Positions 33,703-42,508 are shown, counted from the first letter of the stretch. The stretch: 64,000 nucleotides of DNA from Pseudomonas sp. UBA4194 (GCF_002379585.1 NZ_DFUE01000046.1:7576-71575), one strand, 5' to 3'. Notes: generated by a model from the letters alone, not told the origin. Program-made: numbers and translations.

Positions 33703-34931
33703 TCGATCAGAACTCACAATTCTTTGCAACATTGACCGATATCGGCGCGGCCAAGCAGGCCAACGCAAACGCTCTGGGTATCCCTTGGAAAATCACGCAG
33801 ATGGGCGTCGGTGACGCAAATGGCAATGATCCAGTGCCTTCGTCTGCACAGAAGGGCTTGATCAACGAGCGGCGGCGCGCGCCTCTTAATCAACTCAAAG
33901 TAGACCCCTCGAACGCATCAATAATCATCGCTGAGCAAGTGATCCCTGCAGAAGTAGGTGGATTCTGGATTCGGGAGATTGGTCTATACGACGAGGGCAA
34001 CGATCTTGTCGCTGTTGCGAACTGCGCGCCTTCATTCAAACCCCTGCTCACTCAGGGATCCGGGCGTACCCAAGTTGTTCGGGTCAATTTGATCGTTTCG
34101 AACACCTCGAATGTCGAGCTCAAGATCGATCCGTCGGTTGTATTGGCTACCCGTTCCTACGTGGACCAGCGATTCCTGGATCTCCTAGCTACCGAGCAAG
34201 AAGCGAGTGCGGGCGAAAACAACTTGCACCTGATGACCCCGCTACGGGTCAAGCAATCCCTTCGTAAACTCAAGGGTATTCAACGCTATACGTCTAGCGG
34301 TACCTTCACTGTGCCTGCAGGCGTGACGACTATCTGGGCAAGTGGTTGCGCTGGTGGTGGAGGTGGTGGGGGCGGCGCAGGTGGTGATAACACCTTCTAT
34401 GGTGGCGGTGGCGGCGGCGGCGGCGCAGGCCAGTCGATCCTGCGCGTACCGATTCCCGTGGTCGCCGGGGCCAATCTGACGATCACCCTAGGTGCTGGGG
34501 GGATCGGTGGGACGATGTCCGTAGCAGGTGGCGGCAACGGCGGCTCCGGTGGTAACTCAATGATCCTGGGAGCAACGTCCGGCTTGTTAGAACTCACGGG
34601 CGGCGGCGGTGGCTATGGGTCTGTGCCCGTGTCGTCGACGTATTCAGGAGGCGGCGGTGCTGGCACAGGTTACCCGGCGGGGAGCTACGGAAACGATGCA
34701 GGACAGGTCACTGCGTCGGGGTCGGGGGGAATGGGTGCGTCCAGTCCGTTCGGAGGTGGCGGTGGCTGTGGTCGACCGAGCACCGCCCATGGGGTCGCGG
34801 GTAGCGATTCGTTTGGATACGGAAGCGGCGGTGGCGGCGGTGGAGGCCATTACTCGACCAATACCGGAGGACCTTTCAATGGAGGCGCCGGCGGCGCTGG
34901 CTCGCAGGGACTAATTATTCTGGAGTGGTAA
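33699..34931 (+). CDS. H: Tail fibre/adhesin with glycine-rich tip (P2 gpH position)
   Basis: 410 residues. Residues 1-160 form the N-terminal fibre attachment domain of P2-type fibres (FFATLTDIGAAKQANANALG, EVGGFWIREIGLYDEGNDLVAVANC). A linker follows, and residues 195-410 are extremely rich in glycine, with blocks of five to eight Gly, a few aromatic residues and Ser/Thr. The pattern is like the polyglycine adhesin tips of gp38 in T-even-like phages, which recognise receptors. The C-terminus ends GSQGLIILEW. The short length and Gly tip are unlike the collagen-like or long fibres of P2. Overlaps I by 4 bp. Confidence 0.85.
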   Translation: MIDQNSQFFATLTDIGAAKQANANALGIPWKITQMGVGDANGNDPVPSSAQKGLINERRRAPLNQLKVDPSNASIIIAEQVIPAEVGGFWIREIGLYDEGNDLVAVANCAPSFKPLLTQGSGRTQVVRVNLIVSNTSNVELKIDPSVVLATRSYVDQRFLDLLATEQEASAGENNLHLMTPLRVKQSLRKLKGIQRYTSSGTFTVPAGVTTIWASGCAGGGGGGGGAGGDNTFYGGGGGGGGAGQSILRVPIPVVAGANLTITLGAGGIGGTMSVAGGGNGGSGGNSMILGATSGLLELTGGGGGYGSVPVSSTYSGGGGAGTGYPAGSYGNDAGQVTASGSGGMGASSPFGGGGGCGRPSTAHGVAGSDSFGYGSGGGGGGGHYSTNTGGPFNGGAGGAGSQGLIILEW

Positions 34932-34933
34932 GC

Positions 34934-35338
34934 ATGACAAACTACGCCGTAACAAACGCCAGCACTGGCAAGATCACCAACATCATTGTGTGGAACGGCG
35001 ATGGCCAATGGGTTGCCCCCGAAGGAGCAATTGTGGTGCAGGCTCCGGACGATGCGATGATCGGAGGCAGCTACACCGATGGCGAATTTTTGCCGCCGCC
35101 GGTACCGGCTACCCCCCTACCTACACCTCAAGAAATTCTTGCCACAAACTCCGGTGTTTACGCTCAGCTATATGCTCAGGCTTCCCAGGCAATGACACCT
35201 CTACTGCTCTCGTTGCAGCTCGGGGATGCGGATGATGAGGAGACTCAGCAGGCAAAAGCGTGGCAGGCCTACTGCAGGCAATTGAAGGCGATCGATCTCA
35301 CTACAGCTAAGCCCGAATGGCCCGAGCTACCTATCTAA
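34934..35338 (+). CDS. Tail fibre assembly-type protein
   Basis: 134 residues. The N-terminal part (NYAVTNASTGKITNIIVWNGDGQWVAPEGAIVVQAPDDAMIGGSY) is like fibre-assembly proteins, and the C-terminus has a helical QQAKAWQAYCRQLKAIDLT motif typical of phage tail assembly chaperones. It starts 2 bp after the fibre gene and is followed by a strong terminator. Its chaperone role is inferred from position and similarity. Confidence 0.75.
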   Translation: MTNYAVTNASTGKITNIIVWNGDGQWVAPEGAIVVQAPDDAMIGGSYTDGEFLPPPVPATPLPTPQEILATNSGVYAQLYAQASQAMTPLLLSLQLGDADDEETQQAKAWQAYCRQLKAIDLTTAKPEWPELPI

Positions 35339-35364
35339 GTTAAAGGCTCATCGCCGGAAGCCAT

Positions 35365-35391
35365 ACGCCCCAGTACCTTTGGGGCGTTTTT
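35365..35391 (+). terminator. Intrinsic terminator after the fibre genes
   Basis: ACGCCCCA-GTACCTT-TGGGGCGT followed by TTTT. It ends the V-to-fibre transcript and stands just before the FI late promoter region. Confidence 0.88.
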
Positions 35392-35401
35392 GTTCATGCG
35401 A

Positions 35402-35420
35402 TGTAGATAGCTCTGCTACA
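35402..35420. promoter_or_regulatory. Candidate Ogr-type late activator site (FI operon)
   Basis: TGTA-N11-TACA, 76 bp upstream of the FI start and right after the terminator of the preceding operon. Third copy of the shared late-operon motif. Confidence 0.62.
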
Positions 35421-35496
35421 CACAACCCTCCTCGCCGCCACATCGCGCGCGCGTCACCCTGTGCTTTATCGCCACCAACGCGCAGGAAAACCCCCA

Positions 35497-36669
35497 ATGG
35501 CTACTGACTATCATCACGGCGTCCGCGTCGTCGAGATCAACGAAGGCACTCGCCCTATCCGTACCGTCGCAACTGCTGTGGTCGGTATGGTCTGTACAGC
35601 TGAGGACGCCGACGTTACCGCCTTCCCTTTGAACAAGCCGGTGCTGCTGACCGACGTGCTCACCGCCAGTGGCAAGGCAGGTGTGAAAGGCACGCTGGCC
35701 AAGTCCCTCGACGCTATCGCAGACCAGGCCAACCCTGTCACTGTCGTAATTCGCGTGGCCGAAGGGGCCGACGCCGCAGCGACCACCAGCAACATCATCG
35801 GCGGCGTGACCGCTGGTGGTCAGTACACAGGCCTCAAAGCCTTGCTGGCGGCAGAAGCCCAACTGGGCGTGCGCCCGCGGATCCTCGGCGTTCCGGGCCT
35901 GGATTCACTGCCAGTTGCCACTGAGCTGGCGGCGATCGCACAGAAGCTGCGCGGGTTCGCCTATGCCAATGCATGGGAGTGCGAGACCGCCTCCGAAGCG
36001 ATCGCATACCGCGAGAACTTCAGTGCACGTGAGCTGATGACCATCTGGCCCGACTTTGTCAGCTGGGATACCACCACCAACGCAGATGCCCCGGCGTCGG
36101 CTATTGCACGGGCCCTGGGCCTTCGCGCCAAGATCGATGAGCAAACCGGGTGGCACAAGACGCTCTCTAACGTTGGCGTCAACGGCGTAACAGGTCTGAG
36201 CAAAGATGTGTACTGGGATCTGCAAAACCCAGCCACCGACGCGGGCCTGCTGAATGCTGCCGACGTGACCACACTGATCCGCCGTGATGGGTTCCGCTTC
36301 TGGGGCTCGCGGACCTGCAGTGACGACCCGCTGTTCGCTTTCGAAAGTTATACCCGAACCGCACAGGTACTGGCCGACACGATGGCCGAGGCTCATTTCT
36401 GGGCGGTGGATAAGCCCCTGCACCCGAGTCTGGCGCGGGACATCATCGAGGGCATCAACGCTAAGTTCCGGGAGTTGGTGCGGAACGGGTACCTGATTGG
36501 CGCATCGTGCTGGTACGACGAAGCTGCCAACGATAAGGACACCCTCAAGGCCGGCAAGCTCTTCCTGGACTACGACTACACCCCAGTCCCGCCGTTGGAA
36601 GACCTCACTCTGCGCCAGCGCATCACCGATCGCTTTCTGGTCGACTTCGCCAGCCGCATTACTGCCTGA
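35497..36669 (+). CDS. FI: Tail sheath protein (P2 gpFI)
   Basis: 390 residues. Typical sheath sequence: YHHGVRVVEINEGTRPIRTVATAVVGMV at the start, GVRPRILGVPGLDSLPVATEL in the middle, and RDGFRFWGSRTCSDDPLFAFESYTRTAQ in the C-terminal half. It builds the contractile sheath. The ATG at 35497 follows AGGAAAA; the longer frame from 35461 starts between promoter and ribosome-binding site and is rejected. Confidence 0.96.
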   Translation: MATDYHHGVRVVEINEGTRPIRTVATAVVGMVCTAEDADVTAFPLNKPVLLTDVLTASGKAGVKGTLAKSLDAIADQANPVTVVIRVAEGADAAATTSNIIGGVTAGGQYTGLKALLAAEAQLGVRPRILGVPGLDSLPVATELAAIAQKLRGFAYANAWECETASEAIAYRENFSARELMTIWPDFVSWDTTTNADAPASAIARALGLRAKIDEQTGWHKTLSNVGVNGVTGLSKDVYWDLQNPATDAGLLNAADVTTLIRRDGFRFWGSRTCSDDPLFAFESYTRTAQVLADTMAEAHFWAVDKPLHPSLARDIIEGINAKFRELVRNGYLIGASCWYDEAANDKDTLKAGKLFLDYDYTPVPPLEDLTLRQRITDRFLVDFASRITA

Positions 36670-36717
36670 TCCCCATTCACATGCGCGGCTGCGGCCGCGC
36701 CGTAGGAGTACGCCAAC

Positions 36718-37233
36718 ATGGCCCTACCTAAGAAACTCAAGAACATGGTTCTTTTCAACGACGGCAACAGCTACGTCGGCCAGTCGAAGAGCGTTACCCT
36801 GCCCAAACTGGGGCGCAAGCTGGAGTCATTCCGCGGCGGCGGCATGGACGGTCCTGTGAAAGTAGACCTTGGCCATAGCGATGACGGCATCCAGATGGAA
36901 TGGACGCTGGGCGGCTGGGACCTTACCGCGCTGCGTCAGTACGGCGCGGTATCGGCTAGCGGCATCCTGCTGCGATGGGCCGGTTCGGTGCAGCAAGACG
37001 ATTCCGGCGTCGTTTCGGCGGTGGAGGTCGTCGTCCGGGGCCGCCATGAAGAGATCGACATGGGTGACGCCGAAGCCGGCGAAGATACCGAGCACAAGTT
37101 CACCACCAGCTGCACCTACTACAAGCTCAGCATCGACAACAACGTCGAGATCGAGATCGATCTGCTGAACTTCATCTTCAACGTGAATGGTGAAGACCGC
37201 CTCGCTGAGCATCGCAAAGCACTCGGTATTTGA
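36718..37233 (+). CDS. FII: Major tail tube protein (P2 gpFII)
   Basis: 171 residues with the normal N-terminus (LPKKLKNMVLFNDGNSYVGQSKSVTLPKLGRKLESFRGGGMDGPV) of P2-type tube proteins. It forms the inner tube through which DNA passes. It is preceded by GTAGGAG and follows FI by 48 bp. Confidence 0.95.
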   Translation: MALPKKLKNMVLFNDGNSYVGQSKSVTLPKLGRKLESFRGGGMDGPVKVDLGHSDDGIQMEWTLGGWDLTALRQYGAVSASGILLRWAGSVQQDDSGVVSAVEVVVRGRHEEIDMGDAEAGEDTEHKFTTSCTYYKLSIDNNVEIEIDLLNFIFNVNGEDRLAEHRKALGI

Positions 37234-37284
37234 CCCTTCTGCGCCGGCCAGATCCGGCGCTCCCCCTATTCGTGAGCGATATCC

Positions 37285-37617
37285 ATGACCACCGAAACCA
37301 CAGACACCTTAGTCACCAAGAATCCCAATCAGGAAGTCATTGACCTGGACACGCCGATCAAGCGCGGCACCGTAGAGATCACCGAGGTGACCCTGCGCAA
37401 ACCTATGGCAGGCGAGCTGCGCGGTACCAGCCTCTCCGATCTTCTGCAGATGGATGTGTTGGCCCTGCGCAAAGTGCTGCCACGCATCACCGCTCCAGCC
37501 CTGACTGATCATGAGATTGGCCAGATGGATCCAGCGGACTTGGTGCAAATGGCCACTGCGGTGACAGGTTTTTTGTTGCCGAAGTCGGCGAAGGTGGATG
37601 CATCCCTCGTTGCGTAG
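37285..37617 (+). CDS. E: Tail assembly chaperone gpE (and 5' part of the E-E' frameshift product)
   Basis: 110 residues; VIDLDTPIKRGTVEITEVTLRKPMAGELRG is typical of P2 gpE. At 37569-37575 the zero frame reads T-TTT-TTG, the -1 slippery heptamer known for this gene in P2. After slippage the ribosome reads GTT GCC GAA and continues without stop into E' (37626-37748). The fused product would be 154 residues: 97 from E and 57 from the -1 frame. The E/E-E' ratio sets tail assembly around the tape measure. Confidence 0.92.
   Translation: MTTETTDTLVTKNPNQEVIDLDTPIKRGTVEITEVTLRKPMAGELRGTSLSDLLQMDVLALRKVLPRITAPALTDHEIGQMDPADLVQMATAVTGFLLPKSAKVDASLVA
37569..37575 (+). other. -1 ribosomal frameshift slippery site TTTTTTG
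   Basis: T-TTT-TTG in register with the E frame, codon boundary at 37570. The -1 frame from here is open to 37748 and includes the P2 GpE-family E' sequence. Same heptamer as in phage P2. Confidence 0.9.
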
Positions 37618-37625
37618 ACGACGCC

Positions 37626-37748
37626 ATGGCGGACATCGCCGTGGTTTTTCACTGGGGGCCAGCAGCGATGGATCCGCTGTCCCTCACCGAGTTGATGGAA
37701 TGGCGCGAACGCGCCAGGGTTAGAAGCGGGGCAAATGACGATGGATAA
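37626..37748 (+). CDS. E': Tail assembly protein E' (P2 GpE family), made by -1 frameshift
   Basis: A 40-codon frame starting at ATG 37626 encodes ADIAVVFHWGPAAMDPLSL...MEWRERARVRS, the P2 GpE-family sequence. It is in the -1 frame relative to E, and its main product should be the E-E' fusion rather than a free peptide. It overlaps the tape measure start by 14 bp. Confidence 0.88.
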   Translation: MADIAVVFHWGPAAMDPLSLTELMEWRERARVRSGANDDG

Positions 37749-40494
37749 ACTGCGGCTGGAAGTGCTGCTGTCAGCAGTCGACAAGGTCACCGCCCCGCTC
37801 AAGCGGATCAAGACCGGCAGCAGCTCGACCGCTACCGCTCTTAAGGCCACACGCGACCAGGTCAAAGCGCTGAATCTGGAGCAAGGCAACATTACCGGCT
37901 ACCGCAAGGCAGCCATCGAGATCCGTCAGCAGAGCAACGCCATAAAGGCCTTGAAGGCCAATATTGACACGCAGACTCAAGCGCTTGATCAGCAGCGTGC
38001 GGCTCATGTGAACCTCACAGGCAACCTCAAGGCCTCGAAAACTCAGTACAACAAATTGTCCAAGGCATTGGTCGAGGGCAAAGGCACAACTGCTGAGTTC
38101 ATGCGTGAATACGAGAAGGCTCAGATCAAACTGCAGACGGCGCAGCAGGCTTTCAACCGCTCGGCCACGTCTATCAAGACCCATAACGACCGCGTCCGCC
38201 AAGGCAATGAGCAACTTGGCAAGCTAAGCGAACGCCAGCGTATCGCCCAGGAACGTCTAGGCGGTCTGAGACAGCGGCTCGACAGTGCTGGTGTCAGCAC
38301 GCAGAACCTGGGCCGGCGTTCCCGCGAGACCCGCATTGAGCAGGAGCGGCTCAACACGGTGCTCGAGCAGCAGAAACGCAAGCTCAGCGCCTTGAAGGTT
38401 CAACAGGACCGTGTCGCACGCGTCAAGAACGACTATGCAAAGGGCCGCGAGTTTGCCGGTAACGCCGCAGTCGCCGGGGCCAGTGGCGCGGCTACAGGTG
38501 CGGCCGTGGGCATGCCTATCCTGAGCATGATCAAGAACTACTCCAGCTTCGAAGATGCCATGGCGGGCGTGGCGAAACAGGTTGACGGTGCTCGGGACGA
38601 CAACGGCCATCTCACCCAGACGTATTATGAGATGGGCGTTGCGATCAAACGCATGTCCGAAACTATCCCCATGGCCACCACCGATATCGCCGCATTGATC
38701 GAGGGCGGTGCCCGCATGGGGATCAAGGGGAAAGCTGACCTGCTGGAGTTCGCCCGGGTTGCTGCCACGGCCGCGACGGCATTCGAGCTGCCGGCAGATC
38801 AAATTGGCGAGAACCTGGCGCGCATTGCCGACCTCTACAAGCTGCCGATCAAGAACGTCAGCCAGTTGGGGGACGCGATCAACTACCTTGACGACAACTC
38901 GCTGTCCAAGGGTGCCGACATCATCGATGTACTGCAGCGCACCGCAGGCGTCACAGCATCGGTGAATATGTCGTTCAAGGATGCTGCAGCTTTGGGATCG
39001 ACGTTTCTCACACTGGGGTCATCGGCTGAGATCGCTGCTACTGCCACCAATGCGATGATCCGAGAACTGGCGATCGCCACGCAGCAACCCAAGCGCTTCC
39101 AGGAGGGCCTCAAGGCGGTAGGCATAGAGGCGAAGGCGGTCCAGGACGGCATGGCCAAGGATGCTACGGGGACCATCCAGAAGGTACTGGCTGCAGTGAA
39201 CAAACTGCCCAAAAGCGACCAACTAGGGGTCATGACCCAGTTGTTCGGTAAGGAGTACGGGGATGACGCCGCAAAACTTGCGAACAACATTGGCAAATAT
39301 CGTGAGCAGCTTGAACTGGTGAATAGCGCAAGCGGTACTGGATCAATGAATAGGGAAGGCGCCATAAAGGCTGACCAGCTGTCTTCCCGTTGGCAGATGA
39401 ACCAGAACCGCCTCTTCAACCTTTCAGCCTCACTTGGGGAAACTCTTCGGCCGAGATTGATAGAACTGATCGACGGCTTCAACGGCGTAGTCGAGACAGT
39501 CAATACCTGGGCAAAAGCCAACCCCGCTTTGGTAATGACCGTCCTGAAAGCAGCTGCGGGTATCGCCGCGCTATCTGCGGGATTCGGCGTGCTAGCACTG
39601 ACGATGGCCGGAGCTCTCGGGCCGATATTGGTAGCCCGTACCGCGCTGTCACTGATTGGGATACGAATGCCCACGCTGATCGGCTTTCTCAGAACCCTGG
39701 CAACCAAAGCATTACCAATGGTGGGGTCTGCCCTGCTCTGGGTAGGCAGGCTTGCGCTGGCCAATCCTATCGGCGCCATGATTACCGCGATTGCAACTGC
39801 GGCGTACCTGATCTATTCCAACTGGGATCAGGTTAAAAGCTACTTTGGTGGGCTTTGGGACGAGCTTAAAAAGGATGCCGGCGACGGCATTGGCGGCATT
39901 TTGCGGATCCTAGTGAACTTCAGTCCTCTGGGCATTTTCACACGGGCATTCGCTGGTGTGATGAGCTACTTCGGCGTCGAACTCCCGGGCAAATTCTCCA
40001 GCTTCGGCGGGATGATCCTGGACGGTTTGGTCAACGGCATCACTGCAGGGATGGGCAAGGTGCAGTTGGCAATATCGAGAGTCGGCGACAACACCATCAG
40101 CTGGTTCAAAGAAAAGCTTGGCATCCACAGCCCGTCGCGGGTCTTCGCGCAGCTCGGCGGATTCACTATGGCCGGTTTGACCCAGGGCCTCACCAACAGT
40201 GAGGGTGGCCCTCTGCAGGCGATCGCCGGCATCGGCAAGCGCCTAGCTCAAGCCGGATCATTTGCGGTCGGTGTGGCAGGCGCCGGCAACGCGATAGCGA
40301 TCGACACCCGGCCCGCGATATCGGCCCGTCCGGCACAAGTCATCCAGATCGCCGGTGACACCAACCACATCACAATTCCAACTGCTCCTGGCATGGATGC
40401 AGGCGCCATTGCGCGTGCGGTATCGGCAGAACTTGATCGCCGTGATGCCCTCAAGCGAGCACGCGCCCGCAGCTCCCTTTCGGACCAGGATTAA
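37735..40494 (+). CDS. T: Tail tape measure protein (P2 gpT)
   Basis: 919 residues. The N-terminal 260 residues are a Gln/Arg/Lys-rich coiled-coil region, followed by the TP901-type tape measure core (ISMIKNYSSFEDAMAGVAKQVDG, MATTDIAALIEGGARMGI). Hydrophobic, potentially membrane-crossing segments occur at about residues 600-690. Near the end the sequence IHSPSRVFAQLGGFTMAGLTQGL is typical. Its length sets tail length. ATG at 37735 or the second ATG at 37741 may be used. Confidence 0.95.
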   Translation: MTMDKLRLEVLLSAVDKVTAPLKRIKTGSSSTATALKATRDQVKALNLEQGNITGYRKAAIEIRQQSNAIKALKANIDTQTQALDQQRAAHVNLTGNLKASKTQYNKLSKALVEGKGTTAEFMREYEKAQIKLQTAQQAFNRSATSIKTHNDRVRQGNEQLGKLSERQRIAQERLGGLRQRLDSAGVSTQNLGRRSRETRIEQERLNTVLEQQKRKLSALKVQQDRVARVKNDYAKGREFAGNAAVAGASGAATGAAVGMPILSMIKNYSSFEDAMAGVAKQVDGARDDNGHLTQTYYEMGVAIKRMSETIPMATTDIAALIEGGARMGIKGKADLLEFARVAATAATAFELPADQIGENLARIADLYKLPIKNVSQLGDAINYLDDNSLSKGADIIDVLQRTAGVTASVNMSFKDAAALGSTFLTLGSSAEIAATATNAMIRELAIATQQPKRFQEGLKAVGIEAKAVQDGMAKDATGTIQKVLAAVNKLPKSDQLGVMTQLFGKEYGDDAAKLANNIGKYREQLELVNSASGTGSMNREGAIKADQLSSRWQMNQNRLFNLSASLGETLRPRLIELIDGFNGVVETVNTWAKANPALVMTVLKAAAGIAALSAGFGVLALTMAGALGPILVARTALSLIGIRMPTLIGFLRTLATKALPMVGSALLWVGRLALANPIGAMITAIATAAYLIYSNWDQVKSYFGGLWDELKKDAGDGIGGILRILVNFSPLGIFTRAFAGVMSYFGVELPGKFSSFGGMILDGLVNGITAGMGKVQLAISRVGDNTISWFKEKLGIHSPSRVFAQLGGFTMAGLTQGLTNSEGGPLQAIAGIGKRLAQAGSFAVGVAGAGNAIAIDTRPAISARPAQVIQIAGDTNHITIPTAPGMDAGAIARAVSAELDRRDALKRARARSSLSDQD

Positions 40495-40499
40495 CGACC

Positions 40500-40940
40500 A
40501 TGATGATGTCCATCGGCATGTTCATCTTCAGCTTGGAGACGCTCGTCTACCAGGAGCTGCAACGCCAAACTGACTGGCGACACTCGGCCACGTCGCGAAT
40601 TGGCACCAACCCCGCCCGCCAGTTCCTAGGGCGCGGCGAGGATGCCATAACACTGCCTGGCGTGCTGTTGCCGGCACTCAAAGGCACAGCCTTAAGCCTG
40701 GATACGCTGCGCTACATGGCCGATACGGGTAAAGCCTGGCCGTTGGTCGAGGGCACAGGTCGCATCCTGGGTGTATGGGTCATCGAAAGCCTCAGCGAGA
40801 CCAGGACGCTGTTTTTTCAGGACGGTGCCGCCCGCCGGATAGAATTTACCATCGCACTCAAGCGCGTTGATGATGGTCGGGTCGACTTGCTCGGTACCGC
40901 TATCAGCTCGGCCGGGAATCTGCTGCGGGGCCTGCTGTGA
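40500..40940 (+). CDS. U: Tail protein U (P2 gpU)
   Basis: 146 residues. LETLVYQELQRQTDWRHSATSRIGTNPARQFLGRGEDAITLPGVLLPALKGT is the gpU signature. Three ATG codons in a row (40500, then 40503 and 40506) leave the exact start open. gpU acts at the end of tail assembly. Confidence 0.93.
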   Translation: MMMSIGMFIFSLETLVYQELQRQTDWRHSATSRIGTNPARQFLGRGEDAITLPGVLLPALKGTALSLDTLRYMADTGKAWPLVEGTGRILGVWVIESLSETRTLFFQDGAARRIEFTIALKRVDDGRVDLLGTAISSAGNLLRGLL

Positions 40941-42196
40941 GCGGCCAGATGCTTGACCAGATTGGTTCCTACCTCACCAACGCCGCAGACTCCTATCGTG
41001 ACGCGACGGAATACCCACGTCCCATCTGCCGCCTGCTGGTCGACGGGCAAGATATCACTGCAGCGATCGAGCAGCGGCTCATCAGCATCGAGCTCACCGA
41101 CAACAGAGGGCTTGAGGCTGACCAACTGGATGTCAATTTATCGGACCATGACGGTTTGCTGAGCATCCCGCCACGGGGAGCCAAACTGCAGTTGTGGCTA
41201 GGCTGGAGCAACACAGGCCTGGTCGACAAAGGTACCTATACCGTAGATGAGACTGAACATAGCGGTGCGCCGGACCAGTTAAGCATCCGTGCACGCAGCG
41301 CAGATTTGCGCGAAGGCCTAAAGGTAAAGAGGGAGCGCAGCTGGCATGGGCAGAGTATTCAGGCGATTGTCAGCGCGATTGCAGGTGCCTACGGCCTTGG
41401 ACCCATGGTCAGTGCTGCGCTCAGCAGCATCCAAATCGCCCACCTCGACCAGGCCAACGAGTCAGATGCCAACGTACTGACACGACTCGGCCTCGAGCAC
41501 GATGCGATCGCCACAGTAAAGGCTGGTCGAATGCTGTTCATGCCGATCGGGAAATCATCGACTGCCAGCGGACTGGCCCTCCCTCACGTGTACCTGACGC
41601 GGCTGGATGGTGATCAGCACCGCTTCCTGGAGGCCGATCGGGACAGCTACTCCGGGGTGCGGGCCTATTACTACGAGGTCAACAGCGCCGAGAAGAGAGA
41701 GGCTGTCGCCGGCGCCGGCGACAACTACAAGGATCTGCGGCACGTATACGCGAATCGCAGCAGTGCTTTGTCAGCAGCCCGGGCAGAGCTTCGCCGCTTG
41801 CAGCGCGGTACCGCAACGCTCTCCTACACGTTGGCTAAGGGCCGGCCGGAGCTGATACCGGAGATGACGTACACACTCTCGGGTATCAAAACGGAGATCT
41901 CGGCATTTATTTGGCTTGGCGGCAATGTTCGCCACAGCTTCACAAGCGACTCGTACGTCACCAGTTTGGAGCTGGAGTCCAAACTTCCGGATACCGATGA
42001 TGTTGCCGATCTAGCGGTGGGCTTGCAGAAATACACGGGGGTGGTGGCGTACTACAGGGAGAAAGCAGGGGCCCAGAAGACCGTCATCCAAGGGGACCAG
42101 ACGCAGCCGAAACGGCTCGTGCATCTGTACGCAACGAAAGCGAATGCGCAGCGGGCGGTAGAGCGAGAATTCTCAAGGCTGAAATTCGTTTCGTAG
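40937..42196 (+). CDS. D: Tail hub/late control protein D (P2 gpD)
   Basis: 419 residues, GTG start at 40937 overlapping the U stop. Contains RPICRLLVDGQDITAAIEQRLISIELTDNRGLEADQLDVNLSDHDG, typical of gpD (gp27-like hub), and a C-terminal domain with repeated YRE...VIQGDQTQPKRLVHLYATKANAQRA and DLRHVYANRSSALSAARAEL motifs. It joins the spike to the tube. It is the last late gene and is followed by a hairpin terminator. Confidence 0.94.
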   Translation: MSGQMLDQIGSYLTNAADSYRDATEYPRPICRLLVDGQDITAAIEQRLISIELTDNRGLEADQLDVNLSDHDGLLSIPPRGAKLQLWLGWSNTGLVDKGTYTVDETEHSGAPDQLSIRARSADLREGLKVKRERSWHGQSIQAIVSAIAGAYGLGPMVSAALSSIQIAHLDQANESDANVLTRLGLEHDAIATVKAGRMLFMPIGKSSTASGLALPHVYLTRLDGDQHRFLEADRDSYSGVRAYYYEVNSAEKREAVAGAGDNYKDLRHVYANRSSALSAARAELRRLQRGTATLSYTLAKGRPELIPEMTYTLSGIKTEISAFIWLGGNVRHSFTSDSYVTSLELESKLPDTDDVADLAVGLQKYTGVVAYYREKAGAQKTVIQGDQTQPKRLVHLYATKANAQRAVEREFSRLKFVS

Positions 42197-42229
42197 ATAA
42201 AGCCCCAGCCGGAATGACTAGGCCGGGGC
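42196..42229. terminator. Hairpin between D and the convergent small gene
   Basis: GCCCC-A-GCC and GGC-C-GGGGC form a stem with a 10-nt loop. On the minus strand it is followed by TTTATC, so it best serves the leftward 62-residue gene, and may also end the D transcript. Confidence 0.7.
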
Positions 42230-42234
42230 CACAT

Positions 42235-42423
42235 TCATCGGGTGTCGTCATCCCCCATCAACGCAAGCGCCTCGGCAAGCTTTCGCAAGTAGCTCTGGTC
42301 CCGGTCCGACAGCTGTCGATACCTAGCCAGCAACAGTTGCTCCATCGGTGAAAGGCTTCTCAAATGACCGACAGTCTCGACATGACCCGTTGCAGTGTTT
42401 TCCATCAAGCGTTGATCCAGCAT
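42235..42423 (-). CDS. Small protein convergent with gene D
   Basis: 62 residues, start ATG at 42423 with a strong AAGGAG box 8 bp upstream on the minus strand. The sequence LSPMEQLLLARYRQLSDRDQSYLRKLAEAL is helical and resembles the regulatory C-terminal segment of phage XRE repressors (compare LYRSLSESDKFMVTRMASSL in the repressor at 42531). It may thus bind or modulate the repressor; this is speculation based on the similar spacing of the motifs. Transcribed in the same direction as the repressor. Confidence 0.65.
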   Translation of the reverse strand: MLDQRLMENTATGHVETVGHLRSLSPMEQLLLARYRQLSDRDQSYLRKLAEALALMGDDDTR

Positions 42424-42475
42424 GCGTATAGCTCCTTAAAATGCACGACGGAATCGACATCTTTCAGGAATGCTG

Positions 42476-42508
42476 AAGCCCCCCGCAGCGCTCTGCGCTG
42501 GGGGTTTC
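42476..42508. terminator. Hairpin downstream of the repressor gene
   Basis: AAGCCCCCC-G-CAGCG / CGCTGGGGGTTT forms a stem with one bulged base. It lies 22 bp after the repressor stop. Confidence 0.6.

Noticed and set aside
34609..34914. 101-codon frame inside the glycine-rich fibre gene
   Set aside because: Arises from the GGN repeats in another frame; no ribosome-binding site and no family features.
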